Assembly: GCF_001984215.1 (NCBI RefSeq)
Contig: NZ_CP019420.1
Coordinates: 2,852,001-2,916,000 of the forward strand
DNA: 64,000 nt
Direction of reading: 5' to 3'
Source: Mycobacterium sp. MS1601
Lineage (GTDB): Bacteria; Actinomycetota; Actinomycetes; Mycobacteriales; Mycobacteriaceae
Shown here: one piece after another, positions 9,760 through 18,879 of the stretch
Layout of the letters: each line of letters opens with the position of its first letter
How positions within the stretch are numbered: position 1 is the stretch's first letter
Program-made: the position numbers and the translations under genes
Notes under the pieces: model-generated
Seen by the model: only the letters and a program-made list of their open reading frames with translations
Database searches by the model: none
Told to the model about the DNA's origin: nothing

Positions 9760-10469
9760 CGATTACCTCCGATGTCAACCGGGTGATCGCCGATCTGCGC
9801 AAGCAGGTTTGTGATCTGCATGCTCAACTGACGCATTACGAGCTGGTCATCTGGACGGCGGGAAACGTGTCGGCACGGGTACCCGGCCGCGACCTGTTGG
9901 TCATCAAACCATCTGGCGCAGACTATGATTCGATGACGGCCGAGGACATGGTGGTCTGCGATCTGTACGGCAACCTGGTCGACGGTGCTCTCAGTCCCTC
10001 CTCGGACACCGCCGCGCACGCCTACGTGTACCGGCACATGCCCGAGGTGGGCGGAGTGGTCCACACCCATTCCACCTATGCCACCGCGTGGGCGGCCCGA
10101 GGTGAGCCCATACCGTGTGTGCTCACCATGATCGCCGACGAGTTCGGCGGTGACATCCCGGTGGGACCGTTCGCCCTCATCGGTGACGATTCCATCGGCC
10201 GGGGCATCGTGGAAGTGTTGCAGCACAGCAAGTCACCGGCGGTCCTGATGCGCAATCACGGACCCTTCACCGTTGGCCGAACCGCCCGCGATGCCGTCAA
10301 GGCCGCGGTGATGGTGGAGGACGTCGCCCGCACTGTGCACATCAGTAACCAACTCGGCTCCGCGCCGCCCATCGACGCCGATGACGTGGCCGCCCTGTTC
10401 GAGCGCTACCAGAACGTGTACGGCCAGACCGGTCCGCACGCTGACCGCCCTGAGGAGATCGACCGATGA
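9756..10469 (+). CDS. araD: L-ribulose-5-phosphate 4-epimerase AraD
   Basis: Class II aldolase-fold enzyme (237 residues) that converts L-ribulose 5-phosphate to D-xylulose 5-phosphate, feeding the pentose phosphate pathway. Zinc ligands are visible as the [10 protein letters not shown] segment and the later [28 protein letters not shown] is the phosphate/substrate region. The GTG start at 9756 overlaps the araB stop. Placement between araB and araA leaves little doubt. Confidence 0.95.
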   Translation: MTITSDVNRVIADLRKQVCDLHAQLTHYELVIWTAGNVSARVPGRDLLVIKPSGADYDSMTAEDMVVCDLYGNLVDGALSPSSDTAAHAYVYRHMPEVGGVVHTHSTYATAWAARGEPIPCVLTMIADEFGGDIPVGPFALIGDDSIGRGIVEVLQHSKSPAVLMRNHGPFTVGRTARDAVKAAVMVEDVARTVHISNQLGSAPPIDADDVAALFERYQNVYGQTGPHADRPEEIDR

Positions 10470-11977
10470 TCGCATCCCGAATAGTCACCAGTCAGGTGTG
10501 GCTGGTGACCGGAAGTCAAACTCTCTACGGTCCGGACATCCTGGACCAGGTGGCACACCAATCACGGCACATCGCCGAACAACTCGACGCCTGCGTCGAC
10601 ATCCCGGTGGAGGTCCGGTGGATGCCCGTGGTCAAGGACACCGACGAGATCGCGCGGGTGCTCGGCGAAGCCGACGCCAGCGGTGACTGCATAGGGGTGA
10701 TCGTGTGGATGCACACCTTCTCTCCGGCGAAGATGTGGATCAGGGGGTTGTCGGGACTTCGAAAGCCGTTGCTGCACCTGCATACCCAGTTCGAGGTCAA
10801 GCTGCCGTGGGACAGCATCGACATGGACTTCATGAATCTGAACCAGGCAGCACACGGCGACCGGGAGTTCGGCTACATCCAGTCCAGGCTGTCGACCCCA
10901 CGCAAGACCATTGCCGGGCACATCAGTGAGCCGAACACTCGGCGCCGTATCGGTTGTTGGGTGCGTGCGGCCCTCGGCCGTGCCGAACTGGCCACCCTCA
11001 AGATCGCCCGCTTCGGTGACAACATGCGCGGCGTCGCCGTCACCGAGGGTGACAAGGTGGAAGCGGAAGCGCATTTCGGTACCTCTGTCAACACATATGG
11101 CGTCAACGATCTGGTGGAGGTGGTCAACCGGGTGCGCCCGGCGGAGGTCGACAAATTGATCCGCGAGTACGAGGCCGCCTACCAGGTGTCGGCCGAGCTG
11201 CGTTCCGGTGGTGAGCGGCACGCGTCGCTGCGACACGGCGCCCAGATCGAGCTGGGCTTGCGCAAGTTCCTCGGCGACGGCGGTTTTCACGCCTTCACCA
11301 CCAACTTCGAAGATCTCGGCGGGCTACGACAGTTGCCGGGTCTGGCCGTACAGCGGCTGATGGCCGACGGCTACGGCTTCGGAGGGGAGGGGGATTGGAA
11401 AACCGCACTGATGCTCCGCGCGATCAAGGTGATGGCCGAGGGACTGCCGGGCGGCACCTCGTTCATGGAGGACTACACCTACGATCTGACACCGGGGCGA
11501 GAGCGCATCCTTGGTGCCCACATGCTGGAGGTCTGCCCCAGCATCGCGGCAGGCACGCCGTCGCTGGAGGTGCACCCGCTGTCGATCGGCAATCGCGAGG
11601 ATCCGGTTCGGTTGCGTTTCACCGCGGCGCCGGCCGACGCGGTGGTTGTGGGTATCAGTGACATGGGTTCCCGGTTCCGGTTGGTGGCCAACGCGGTCCG
11701 GGTGGTCGAACCCACCGCCGCGCTGCCGAAACTGCCGGTGGCATGCGCAGTATGGGAGCCGCTGCCGTCATGGTCGACCTCCGCAGAAGCGTGGCTGATG
11801 GCCGGTGCCCCGCACCACACGGTGATGTCGACTGCTGTCGACACCGACACCATTGCCGACTTCGCCGAGATGACCGGTACCGAGCTGCTGGTCATCGACG
11901 AGTTCACCACGGTGCGCGGCTTCGCCCACGAGCTGCGCTGGAACAACGTGTATCACCATGTTGCGGCGGGGCTGTGA
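10466..11977 (+). CDS. araA: L-arabinose isomerase AraA
   Basis: Cytoplasmic isomerase that interconverts L-arabinose and L-ribulose, 503 residues against about 500 in E. coli. Diagnostic segments are [16 protein letters not shown] near the N-terminus, [14 protein letters not shown] and [13 protein letters not shown], and the C-terminal GAPHHTVMS. The start overlaps araD by ATGA. With araB and araD it forms the complete three-step L-arabinose route; the order B-D-A differs from the enteric B-A-D. Confidence 0.96.
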   Translation: MIASRIVTSQVWLVTGSQTLYGPDILDQVAHQSRHIAEQLDACVDIPVEVRWMPVVKDTDEIARVLGEADASGDCIGVIVWMHTFSPAKMWIRGLSGLRKPLLHLHTQFEVKLPWDSIDMDFMNLNQAAHGDREFGYIQSRLSTPRKTIAGHISEPNTRRRIGCWVRAALGRAELATLKIARFGDNMRGVAVTEGDKVEAEAHFGTSVNTYGVNDLVEVVNRVRPAEVDKLIREYEAAYQVSAELRSGGERHASLRHGAQIELGLRKFLGDGGFHAFTTNFEDLGGLRQLPGLAVQRLMADGYGFGGEGDWKTALMLRAIKVMAEGLPGGTSFMEDYTYDLTPGRERILGAHMLEVCPSIAAGTPSLEVHPLSIGNREDPVRLRFTAAPADAVVVGISDMGSRFRLVANAVRVVEPTAALPKLPVACAVWEPLPSWSTSAEAWLMAGAPHHTVMSTAVDTDTIADFAEMTGTELLVIDEFTTVRGFAHELRWNNVYHHVAAGL

Positions 11978-12990
11978 CGATGCTGGCCGCGCGCCTGCAC
12001 GGTGTCGGTGACCTGCGCGTGGGCACCGAGCCGGACCCGCAAGAGGCGCCACCGGGTTGGTCGTTGCTGCGGGTCACCTCGGTGGGGGTCTGCGGTTCTG
12101 ATCTGCACTGGTTCACCGACGGCGGTATCGGCGAGAACCGTATCGAGCGCCCGGTGGTGCCCGGGCACGAGTTCGCCGCCGTCGCCGTCACGGGACCGCA
12201 CGCCGGTCGCCGGGTCGCGGTGGATCCCGCCATCCCGTGCGCGCAGTGTGAAATGTGCCGGGCCGGCCATCACAACCTTTGCCCCACAGTACAATTCGCC
12301 GGACACGGTGACCTGGATGGGGCTATGCAGGAGCACTTGGTGTGGCCCGACGAGCTGCTGCACCCGCTGCCTGACGAGCTCAGCGATGACGCGGGCGCAC
12401 TCTTGGAGCCGTTGGGTGTGGCCATCCACGCCGCCGGCGTCGGTCACGTACGGCACGGGTCCGATGTGCTGGTGGTGGGCGCCGGGCCCATCGGTGTCCT
12501 GAGTATGCAAGCGGCCTACCACCGCGGCGCCCGACGGGTGTTCGTCGTGGAACCGCTGCAGCACCGGCGGCGCACGGCGCTGCGCTTCGGGGCCGTGGAC
12601 GCCTGGGCGCCGCAGACCGGCGCCGACGAGGTGCTCGAGGCCACGCAGGGCCGGGGTGTCGATGTGGTGATCGAGGCGGCCGGAACGGATGCGGCGATCG
12701 CGACCGCCGTGTCTGCGGTGCGACCGGGAGGCCGGGTGGCGCTGGGCGGCATCCCGTCAGAGGATCTGTCGGCCTTCCCGGCGGCGCCCGCGCGGCGCAA
12801 GGGCATCACCTTTGCGATGGTGCGCAGGATGAACGACACCTATCCGCGGGCGATCGAGCTGGCCATCACCGACATCGACCTCGATGCGCTGGTGACCGAG
12901 CGGCATCAGCTCGCCGAGGCCGACAAGGCATTCACCTCCGCGGCGCAACGCCACGGTGACAAGGTGGTGGTGGCGCTCTCGAGCGGCTGA
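11974..12990 (+). CDS. Zinc-dependent polyol/sorbitol dehydrogenase-like enzyme (MDR family)
   Basis: Medium-chain dehydrogenase of about 338 residues. It has the catalytic-zinc segment CGSDLHWF and GHEFAAV, the four-cysteine structural-zinc loop [15 protein letters not shown], and the Rossmann motif [14 protein letters not shown] favour the GTG at 11974 because it repeats the GTGA coupling seen at araD; the ATG at 11980 is possible. It closes the ara operon and may oxidise L-arabinitol, xylitol or another polyol entering through the same importer. Substrate is inference; L-threonine dehydrogenase-like activity cannot be excluded. Confidence 0.85.
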   Translation: MTMLAARLHGVGDLRVGTEPDPQEAPPGWSLLRVTSVGVCGSDLHWFTDGGIGENRIERPVVPGHEFAAVAVTGPHAGRRVAVDPAIPCAQCEMCRAGHHNLCPTVQFAGHGDLDGAMQEHLVWPDELLHPLPDELSDDAGALLEPLGVAIHAAGVGHVRHGSDVLVVGAGPIGVLSMQAAYHRGARRVFVVEPLQHRRRTALRFGAVDAWAPQTGADEVLEATQGRGVDVVIEAAGTDAAIATAVSAVRPGGRVALGGIPSEDLSAFPAAPARRKGITFAMVRRMNDTYPRAIELAITDIDLDALVTERHQLAEADKAFTSAAQRHGDKVVVALSSG

Positions 12991-13005
12991 GGGTGCCGTC
13001 AGCGC

Positions 13006-13689
13006 TCAACGCTGCAGCCACACCAGGGCCCAGGGAGTGTCCGGCACCGGGTGCCTGATTCCGGGCGTAGTGTGCCGCAGGCGTGCGCCGGGCAGGTGAT
13101 CGGTGTCGTTGGACACGATTACGCGGCCCGCGGCGTTGACCAGAGCCAGCGGACGGGTGTCGCGCAGCACCGGCATCAGGGCTGCGTCGATGGCGGCAAC
13201 CGGTACGTCGGCGCCTGCGATGCCGATGAATGTGCCGTCGCGGAGTCGTGCAGGGACGGCAAACGTGCATATGTTGATGTCCACCCCGGTGAAGTCGAGA
13301 TAGGGGCCGTGGATGGTGCGGGTGCCTTGGTCACGGGGGACCGTGAACCATTCCATGGTGAAGTAGTCGTAGAAGTATTCGCTGCTCGGGTCGAGGTCCA
13401 GGTGCAGTGGCGTCGGTGGCGCCCCGGGATTGGCACCGTTGCGCCACCACTGGAGATACCGCGGTTCGTCGGCCAGCGCCTGTTCTGCCACCACCACACC
13501 GGCCCCGTTGAAAAGTCCTTGGTGGGTGGATAATTCGAGAAAAACAGCACTGCGCATCCTGGCCAGGTCCGTCGACCTGGGAGCAGGCTTTTGGTCCAAC
13601 ACCGACGACATCACGGTGCTGATGCGGCGCAGGGCCGCGAAGGTGTCCTCGACCAGTGTGGTGACGGTGCGGGCCACGTTCGATGTCAC
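13006..13689 (-). CDS. Cache-domain sensory protein without membrane segment
   Basis: A 227-residue protein. The part from about residue 75 resembles a Cache-type ligand-binding domain: YFYDYFTMEWFTVPRD, GPYLDFTGVDINICTFAVP, TFIGIAGADVPVAAID and ALVNAAGRVIVSND. The first ~70 residues are helical. No signal peptide, transmembrane helix or output domain is visible, which is unusual because Cache domains are normally extracytoplasmic parts of receptors. The GTG start overlaps the stop of the upstream GntR gene. It may sense a small metabolite in the cytoplasm together with that regulator; this is inference. Confidence 0.65.
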   Translation of the reverse strand: MTSNVARTVTTLVEDTFAALRRISTVMSSVLDQKPAPRSTDLARMRSAVFLELSTHQGLFNGAGVVVAEQALADEPRYLQWWRNGANPGAPPTPLHLDLDPSSEYFYDYFTMEWFTVPRDQGTRTIHGPYLDFTGVDINICTFAVPARLRDGTFIGIAGADVPVAAIDAALMPVLRDTRPLALVNAAGRVIVSNDTDHLPGARLRHTTPGIRHPVPDTPWALVWLQR

Positions 13690-14450
13690 GGCGTGAGCTC
13701 CATGCGCAGACCGATCAACTGACGCGTGGTGGCCGAGCTGTGTGTCTCGGCGAGTCGCCGAGCCAGGTCCTCGTCTTCGGACTCGATGGCGTCAACAAGC
13801 AAGTGATGGCGGCGCGCTTCGGCCTCCGATGTCAGTGACATCTGCGGTAGCCACTTCAGGGCGGACAGCTCTGCTTGCAGGTTGACCTCGGCCCTGGTCA
13901 GGCGGGCCGATTGGGAGCATACGGCGACTTCGATCTGGAACCGGCTGTCGGCTCGGCGGCTGAGCATCAGGTCATTGCTGTCGGCCAGCCGCTGGGCCAG
14001 CGCGCGCAGCCGGGTGATGTCGGCGGCCACGGCGCGCTGCGCCGCCAGGACTGCGGTCGCGCCGGAGACGGCCAGCTGTTCATCACCGAGATCACGCAGA
14101 TCGAGTGCAGTCAGGGAACGCATCCGTGCCAGCGATTCGACCATCACGGCGTCCTCGGTGGCACGCACAAAGCTGCCGCCGCCCCGACCCCGGCGGGTCT
14201 CGACGAGCCCGCGCTGGCGCAAGACCGCCAGTGCATCCCGAAGTGTCATGGTCGAGACACCGAGTTGTGTCGCCAGATCGATCTCGCTGGGGAGTTGTTC
14301 ACCGTCGGTCATCACCCCGAGTCCGATGGCCGCCGAGATCCGGGCCACCACAGCGTCGGTGCGCGGGCCCACGCCATCGAGCGGTGAGAGCACTGCCCCC
14401 AACGCGGTGAGTCCACCGAGTGGCCGAGTCATCTCCGGCCATTCAAGCAT
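13686..14450 (-). CDS. FadR/GntR-family transcriptional regulator
   Basis: A 254-residue regulator. The winged helix lies at about residues 35-95, with GEQLPSEIDLATQLGVS, TMTLRDALAVLRQRGLVE and RRGRGGGSF. The C-terminal part is an all-helical FCD ligand-binding domain with VEVAVCSQSARL-type helices. It is transcribed divergently from the P450 gene across a 130-bp gap and is coupled to the Cache gene by GTGA. In mycobacterial piperidine/pyrrolidine loci a GntR-family regulator (PipR) sits next to the P450, so a similar role is plausible. Starts at 14450 and 14432 are both possible. Confidence 0.85.
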   Translation of the reverse strand: MLEWPEMTRPLGGLTALGAVLSPLDGVGPRTDAVVARISAAIGLGVMTDGEQLPSEIDLATQLGVSTMTLRDALAVLRQRGLVETRRGRGGGSFVRATEDAVMVESLARMRSLTALDLRDLGDEQLAVSGATAVLAAQRAVAADITRLRALAQRLADSNDLMLSRRADSRFQIEVAVCSQSARLTRAEVNLQAELSALKWLPQMSLTSEAEARRHHLLVDAIESEDEDLARRLAETHSSATTRQLIGLRMELTP

Positions 14451-14504
14451 GACCTGTGGTTCCGCGGGTTTTCTGGACGGCGCCAGGTCTGCGGTTCATG
14501 CCTA

Positions 14505-14532
14505 TTGACGATGTGTTTCGGGTGAAAACATC
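14505..14532. promoter_or_regulatory. Possible operator/promoter between GntR and P450 genes
   Basis: A -35-like TTGACG at 14505-14510 overlaps an imperfect inverted repeat whose arms GATGTGTTT and GAAAACATC (14510-14532) match at 7 of 9 pairs. It lies in the divergent intergenic region and could bind the GntR regulator. No convincing -10 element was found, so this is a weak call. Confidence 0.3.
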
Positions 14533-14580
14533 TGGTTAACGGCGTGCCACTTTGAACTCTAAAAGTTTAGGTTTTAGGCC

Positions 14581-15779
14581 ATGTCCTCGGATCAGTTGAC
14601 CGATGTGCCCTTCCTGAACCTGGCCGACCCGTCGTTCTCCGTGCAATCGGAGGAAGCCCGGGCCGCCCGAGAGCAGAGCTGGTACGCCGAAACCAGCTAC
14701 GGGCTGGCCGTGCTGCGTTACGCCGAGGTCTCCAAGCTGATGAAAGACCGTCGGCTGCGTCAGGGCAGCTGGGCCTGGCCCGCTCACAACGGCGTCACCG
14801 GCGGGTTGTTCGCGCACTGGTGGACCAACTCGCTGCTCAACCTCGAAGGCGAAGACCACCACCGCATCCGTCGCCTGCTCAACCCGGCCTTCTCGCCCAA
14901 GCTGTTGGCTGAGTTCGTGCCCCGCTTCCAGGAGCTGGCCGACGCGTTGATCGACGAGTTCTACGACACCGGCGAGTGCGAGTTCATGCGCCAGTTCGCC
15001 GAACCGTATGCGGTGCAGGTCATCACGGTCATGCTGGGCATCGACAAGTCCGAATGGCCCATCATTGCCGAGTGGTCCCGAGAGGCCGGGCTGGCCCTGG
15101 GTGTCACCTACAAACAGGACTACGACCGCATCGAGAAGGCCATGGCGGAGCTGTACCGCTACTGCGATGCCCTGATCGCGCATCGGCGGGCCAACCCCGT
15201 CGACGACTTCCTGACCCGGCTGGTGCTCGCCGAAGACGGCGGCGACGTGCTGAGCCCGAGGAACTGCGTACCGCAGTGGTACTGCTGATCTTCGGCGGTA
15301 TCGACACCACCCGCAACCAGCTTGGCCTGGCCATCCAGACCTTCCTGGACCATCCCGACCAGTGGGCGCTGCTCGGTGAGCGACCCGAGTTGGCCAAGGC
15401 TGCGGTCGAAGAGGTGATGCGAGTGAACCCCACCACAACCTGGGTCACCCGGGAAGCGTTGGAAGACATGGAGTTCCAAGGCGTGCACATCGCCAAGGGC
15501 ACCACAATCCACCTGATGGCCGAATCCGCGGGCACCGACCCGCGGGTGGTCGAAGGCCCGGCCATCGATCTCACCGCCAAGCGACCACCACACTTCGGTT
15601 TCGGTGGCGGCATCCACCACTGCATCGGCCACTTCGTGGCACGCACCGACATGTGTGAAGCGTTGGCTCTGCTGGCGGGCCGGCTGAAGGACATCCGCCG
15701 CAACGGCACGCTCACTTCACTTCCGTTGAGCGGCAACACCGGACCGATCAACCTACCTGTGGCTTTTGGGAACTCATGA
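14581..15779 (+). pseudogene. Cytochrome P450 (secondary-amine type), frameshifted
   Basis: A heme monooxygenase split across two frames. Frame 1 (14581-15288) gives the N-terminal half including the C-helix segment LEGEDHHRIRRLLNPAFSP. The second frame gives the I-helix GGIDTTRNQ, the ExxR helix EEVMR and the heme loop FGFGGGIHHCIGH with its Cys ligand. The break is at a CCC run (15255-15257). One extra C restores 399 residues reading SPEELRTAVVLLIFGG. It is followed with ATGA overlap by its ferredoxin and then by a glutamine-synthetase-like gene. This order resembles mycobacterial morpholine/piperidine/pyrrolidine clusters (CYP151), though no reductase gene is present. The frameshift is probably a homopolymer sequencing error. 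Confidence 0.85.
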
Positions 15780-15961
15780 AAATCACTGTCGACAGGTCGC
15801 TGTGTGACGACCACGGCCAGTGCACCATCGCCGCACCTGCTGTCTTCACCCTGGGCGACGACGGATTGCAATTCGACTCCGAACCCGACGACAGCCTGCG
15901 CCGAGACGTCGAAGACGCCGCCGACGTGTGTCCCATGCAAGCCATCCTCCTCGAAAGCTGA
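15776..15961 (+). CDS. [3Fe-4S] ferredoxin
   Basis: A 61-residue ferredoxin that would pass electrons to the adjacent P450. The cluster ligands are Cys10 and Cys16 in CDDHGQC, with His13 at the usual second-cysteine position, and Cys52 in ADVCPMQAI. This CxxHxxC pattern is typical of P450-partner [3Fe-4S] ferredoxins of actinobacteria. Its ATG overlaps the P450 stop. No ferredoxin reductase is encoded nearby, so a chromosomal one must serve. Confidence 0.93.
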   Translation: MKITVDRSLCDDHGQCTIAAPAVFTLGDDGLQFDSEPDDSLRRDVEDAADVCPMQAILLES

Positions 15962-15966
15962 CGGTC

Positions 15967-17337
15967 ATGACCTCTACCGCGCTTGACCAGCACCGCCATG
16001 TCAATGCCACCGACGCCCGCATCGATGAGATCGAGCAGATCATCGCCGACCGCGGAGTCGAGTTCATCTACTATCAACTTGTCACCATCAGTGGCCGTTC
16101 GGTAGCCAAAGTGGTTCCTGCAAAACATCTTCGGCGTAACCTCGTCAAGGGTGTGCAGTTCCACCGCACCGCGCTGACCGACCTGCATGTCGACCGGCAC
16201 GGCACCCTGATCGGAGGCGGTGAGGAAGCGCCGGAGCTGACCGCCATCCCCGACCTGGCGAGCTTCGCGGTGCTCCCGTGGGACACCTCGATCGCGCGCT
16301 TGCTCTGCAACGCCTACGAACCCGAGCATTTCGCCGAGGTGGGCGGGGAGTCGATGGCCCTGTGCACCCGATCGGTGCTGCAGACCGCGCATGCCGCCTT
16401 CACCGAAGCCACCGGCCTGGTGCTCAAGAGCGGCTGTGAGCCCGAGATGACCTGGCATGGACCGGGAATGGACGTCTACGTCCGGCCGGGCGGAGGTGCC
16501 GCCTACCAGCTGGCGAACCTCGAGATGATGCGGCCCATCTTCAAACAGGTTGTCACCTACGCCACGGCGATGGGCCTGGACATGATCGAAGGCGACTACG
16601 AGGATCCGGGGCAACTCGAGCTCAACTGGATGTTCGACGACTGCCACCTCACCGCTGATCGGCTGATCACCTACCGGCAGATCTGCCATCAGGTGGCCAA
16701 GGAGAACGGGATCAAAGCCAGCTTCATGCCCAAGCCTGCGACCGGGCGGATGGGCAACGCCTGCCATCACAACCTGAGCTTGTGGAGTGGTGACGAGAAC
16801 ACCTTCGTCGAACCAGGCCGCCGTGACATGCACCTGAGCAAGACGGCGCTGCACGCCGTCGGTGGCATCCTGTCCCACGCGGCCGGTGCTACTGTCGTCA
16901 TGGCGTCAACGGTGAACTCCTACAAGCGGTTCTGGGATGCCGGACAGTTCGCGCCCACCTCCGCCAGTTGGGGCTGGGACAACCGGACATGCACGGCGCG
17001 TATCTCGGCGGTGGGCCGGGTGGAGTTCAAGATCCCCGACGCCAGCGTCAATCCCTACCTGTCGCACACGGTGCTGCTCGCCGCCATGAAAGACGGCCTG
17101 GACAATGCGACCCATCCCGGTGATCCACAGGTCGGCAACGCCGCCGACAGTGTGCACCCCGCGCTGCCGCTGACTCTCGGCGATGCGCTCACTGCCTTCA
17201 ACGCCGACCCCGTGATCAGCGGTTGCCTGCCGGAGAAACTGGCCGAGCAGTACACGGCGATGAAGTTCGACGAATGGGCCCGCGCCTGCGGGGCCGTGAC
17301 CGATTTCGACCGCGACATGTATCTGGAGTTCCTGTGA
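15967..17337 (+). CDS. Glutamine synthetase-like amide ligase (possible gamma-glutamylamide synthetase)
   Basis: A 456-residue glutamine-synthetase-family ligase. Visible segments are the beta-grasp N-terminal part VEFIYYQLVTISGRSVAK, the metal/glutamate region KSGCEPEMTW and MIEGDYEDPGQLELN, KASFMPKPATGRMGNACHHNL, and the ATP/ammonium region WDNRTCTARISAVG. The start at 15967 is 5 bp after the ferredoxin stop; longer in-frame readings overlap the ferredoxin and are rejected. Adjacent P450 and ferredoxin genes suggest that it glutamylates an amine, or captures amino groups, during amine catabolism. A similar GS-like gene accompanies the morABC genes of Mycobacterium. True glutamine synthesis is unlikely given the context. 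Confidence 0.85.
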   Translation: MTSTALDQHRHVNATDARIDEIEQIIADRGVEFIYYQLVTISGRSVAKVVPAKHLRRNLVKGVQFHRTALTDLHVDRHGTLIGGGEEAPELTAIPDLASFAVLPWDTSIARLLCNAYEPEHFAEVGGESMALCTRSVLQTAHAAFTEATGLVLKSGCEPEMTWHGPGMDVYVRPGGGAAYQLANLEMMRPIFKQVVTYATAMGLDMIEGDYEDPGQLELNWMFDDCHLTADRLITYRQICHQVAKENGIKASFMPKPATGRMGNACHHNLSLWSGDENTFVEPGRRDMHLSKTALHAVGGILSHAAGATVVMASTVNSYKRFWDAGQFAPTSASWGWDNRTCTARISAVGRVEFKIPDASVNPYLSHTVLLAAMKDGLDNATHPGDPQVGNAADSVHPALPLTLGDALTAFNADPVISGCLPEKLAEQYTAMKFDEWARACGAVTDFDRDMYLEFL

Positions 17338-18053
17338 CCCTGCCCCCGTCCACCACCCTTCGACTGGCCTGTGTCGACCTCTCGGCGCCGCCGTTGTTCG
17401 AGAAGGCCGACGCCAACGGCGTTCGGGTCGGTTACGAACCCTCCGCGGCCGAAACCGTCGCCGCCAAGATGGGCCGCACCGTCGAGTGGGTCATCACCAC
17501 CTGGGATGACATGATCCCCGCCGTCAACGAGGGCCGGGCCGACGCCGTGTGGTGCGGCCAGGGCATCACCGAAGAGCGGGCAGCGCTGGTCGAGTTCACC
17601 GAACCGTATGCGGTGTTCGACGAGTCGGCGCTGGTGCGGGCGGATTCCCGGGTGACCCGACCCGAGGACCTGGCGGGTCTCAAGGTCGGGGCCATTGCCG
17701 TGAGCACGAACATGACTCTGGTGCAGACCTTTCCGGGCGCCGTCGCGGTACCTTTCGGTGGAAGCGCCGACGTGTTCGGCGACATGATCGGCGCTCTGCG
17801 CCGCGGTGAGGTCGACGCCATCGTCGACGACGACGTCGCCTTGGTGCCGGTGGGTGACGAACCTGATCTCAAGGTTGCGTTCACCGTTGCCACCCGCAAC
17901 AAATGGGGTGTCGGCGTCGCCAAAGGCAACTTTGCCCTGCGCGACGAACTGAATGCCGCATTGGCCGCGGCCGTCGCCGATGGAACGTTGGGGCAGGTCT
18001 GGAAAGTGTGGATGCCGGATCTGGTGTTCCCGCTACCGTTGCAGGGTGACTGA
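17334..18053 (+). CDS. Family 3 solute-binding domain protein lacking a signal peptide
   Basis: A 239-residue protein with the fold of amino-acid/amine-binding proteins: GYEPSAAETVAAKMGR, VITTWDDMIPAVNEGRADAVWCG, ITEERAALVEFTEPY, VTRPEDLAGLKVGAIAVST. From the GTG at 17334, which overlaps the preceding stop, the protein goes straight into the domain with no signal sequence or lipobox. An in-frame reading from 17223 adds only arginine-rich sequence. No permease or ATPase accompanies it. It may act as a cytoplasmic ligand sensor, carrier or enzyme. Confidence 0.75.
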   Translation: MTLPPSTTLRLACVDLSAPPLFEKADANGVRVGYEPSAAETVAAKMGRTVEWVITTWDDMIPAVNEGRADAVWCGQGITEERAALVEFTEPYAVFDESALVRADSRVTRPEDLAGLKVGAIAVSTNMTLVQTFPGAVAVPFGGSADVFGDMIGALRRGEVDAIVDDDVALVPVGDEPDLKVAFTVATRNKWGVGVAKGNFALRDELNAALAAAVADGTLGQVWKVWMPDLVFPLPLQGD

Positions 18054-18879
18054 AGACTGGCGGGAACTCAACCACGCCAACTGGGAATCGCGGGTGCCGG
18101 TGCACACCGCGGCCGACGGTTATGATCTGGCGGCCTTCGACGACCCCGGGTACCTGTCGAGCGTGGTGCGCTACGACCTACCGCGGTTGGGTCGGCTCGA
18201 CGGGCTCGATGTTGTTCACCTGCAATGTCATATCGGCACCGACACGGTGTCGTTGGCACGTCTTGGGGCGGCATCGGTGACGGGCCTGGACTTCTCGGGG
18301 GCGGCGGTGGACGCGGGGCGACAGCTCGCCGAACGGGCCGGGGTGAGCTGCCGCTTTGTCGAAGCCGACCTGTATGACGCGCTGAGCGCCCTGGACATGC
18401 ACTACGACGTGGTCTACACCGGTATCGGCGCCATCTGCTGGATACCGGAGATCCGCCGGTGGGCCGAGGTGGTGTCCGGGCTGCTGAAACCCGGCGGAAG
18501 GTTCTTCATGCGGGAGGGCCATCCCGTGCTGTGGGCATTGGACGACACCCGCACCGACGGTCTGCTGGCACTCAAGTACCCCTACTTCGAGTCCGGAGGC
18601 GGGCTGATCTTCGAAGAGGAGACCAGCTACGCCGGGTCGGCGGAAGTGGCACACCCCCGGGCCATGAGTTTCAACCACGGCCTCGGGGAGATTGTCACCG
18701 CGCTCATCGAGGCAGGCCTGCGTGTCACCCACCTCGAGGAACACCGTGAGGTGCCGTGGATGGCGTTGGACGAGGGGATGAGCGAGAGCCCCGACTTCCC
18801 AGGCGAATTCGTCGTGGTCGACAACCGCGACCGGCTGCCGCTGACCTATACCCTGCAGGCGGTCAAACCGGCGGGTTGA
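18046..18879 (+). CDS. Class I SAM-dependent methyltransferase
   Basis: A 277-residue methyltransferase. The SAM-binding motif I is VVHLQCHIGTDTVSLARLG with the acidic motif II TGLDFSGAAV. Later segments are FVEADLYDAL, WAEVVSGLLKPGGRFFMRE and EEHREVPWMALDEGM. The GTG start at 18046 overlaps the end of the solute-binding gene by 8 nt. It ends 17 bp inside the convergent isomerase gene. It could methylate an amine intermediate of the P450 pathway; the substrate is unknown. Confidence 0.85.
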   Translation: MTEDWRELNHANWESRVPVHTAADGYDLAAFDDPGYLSSVVRYDLPRLGRLDGLDVVHLQCHIGTDTVSLARLGAASVTGLDFSGAAVDAGRQLAERAGVSCRFVEADLYDALSALDMHYDVVYTGIGAICWIPEIRRWAEVVSGLLKPGGRFFMREGHPVLWALDDTRTDGLLALKYPYFESGGGLIFEEETSYAGSAEVAHPRAMSFNHGLGEIVTALIEAGLRVTHLEEHREVPWMALDEGMSESPDFPGEFVVVDNRDRLPLTYTLQAVKPAG

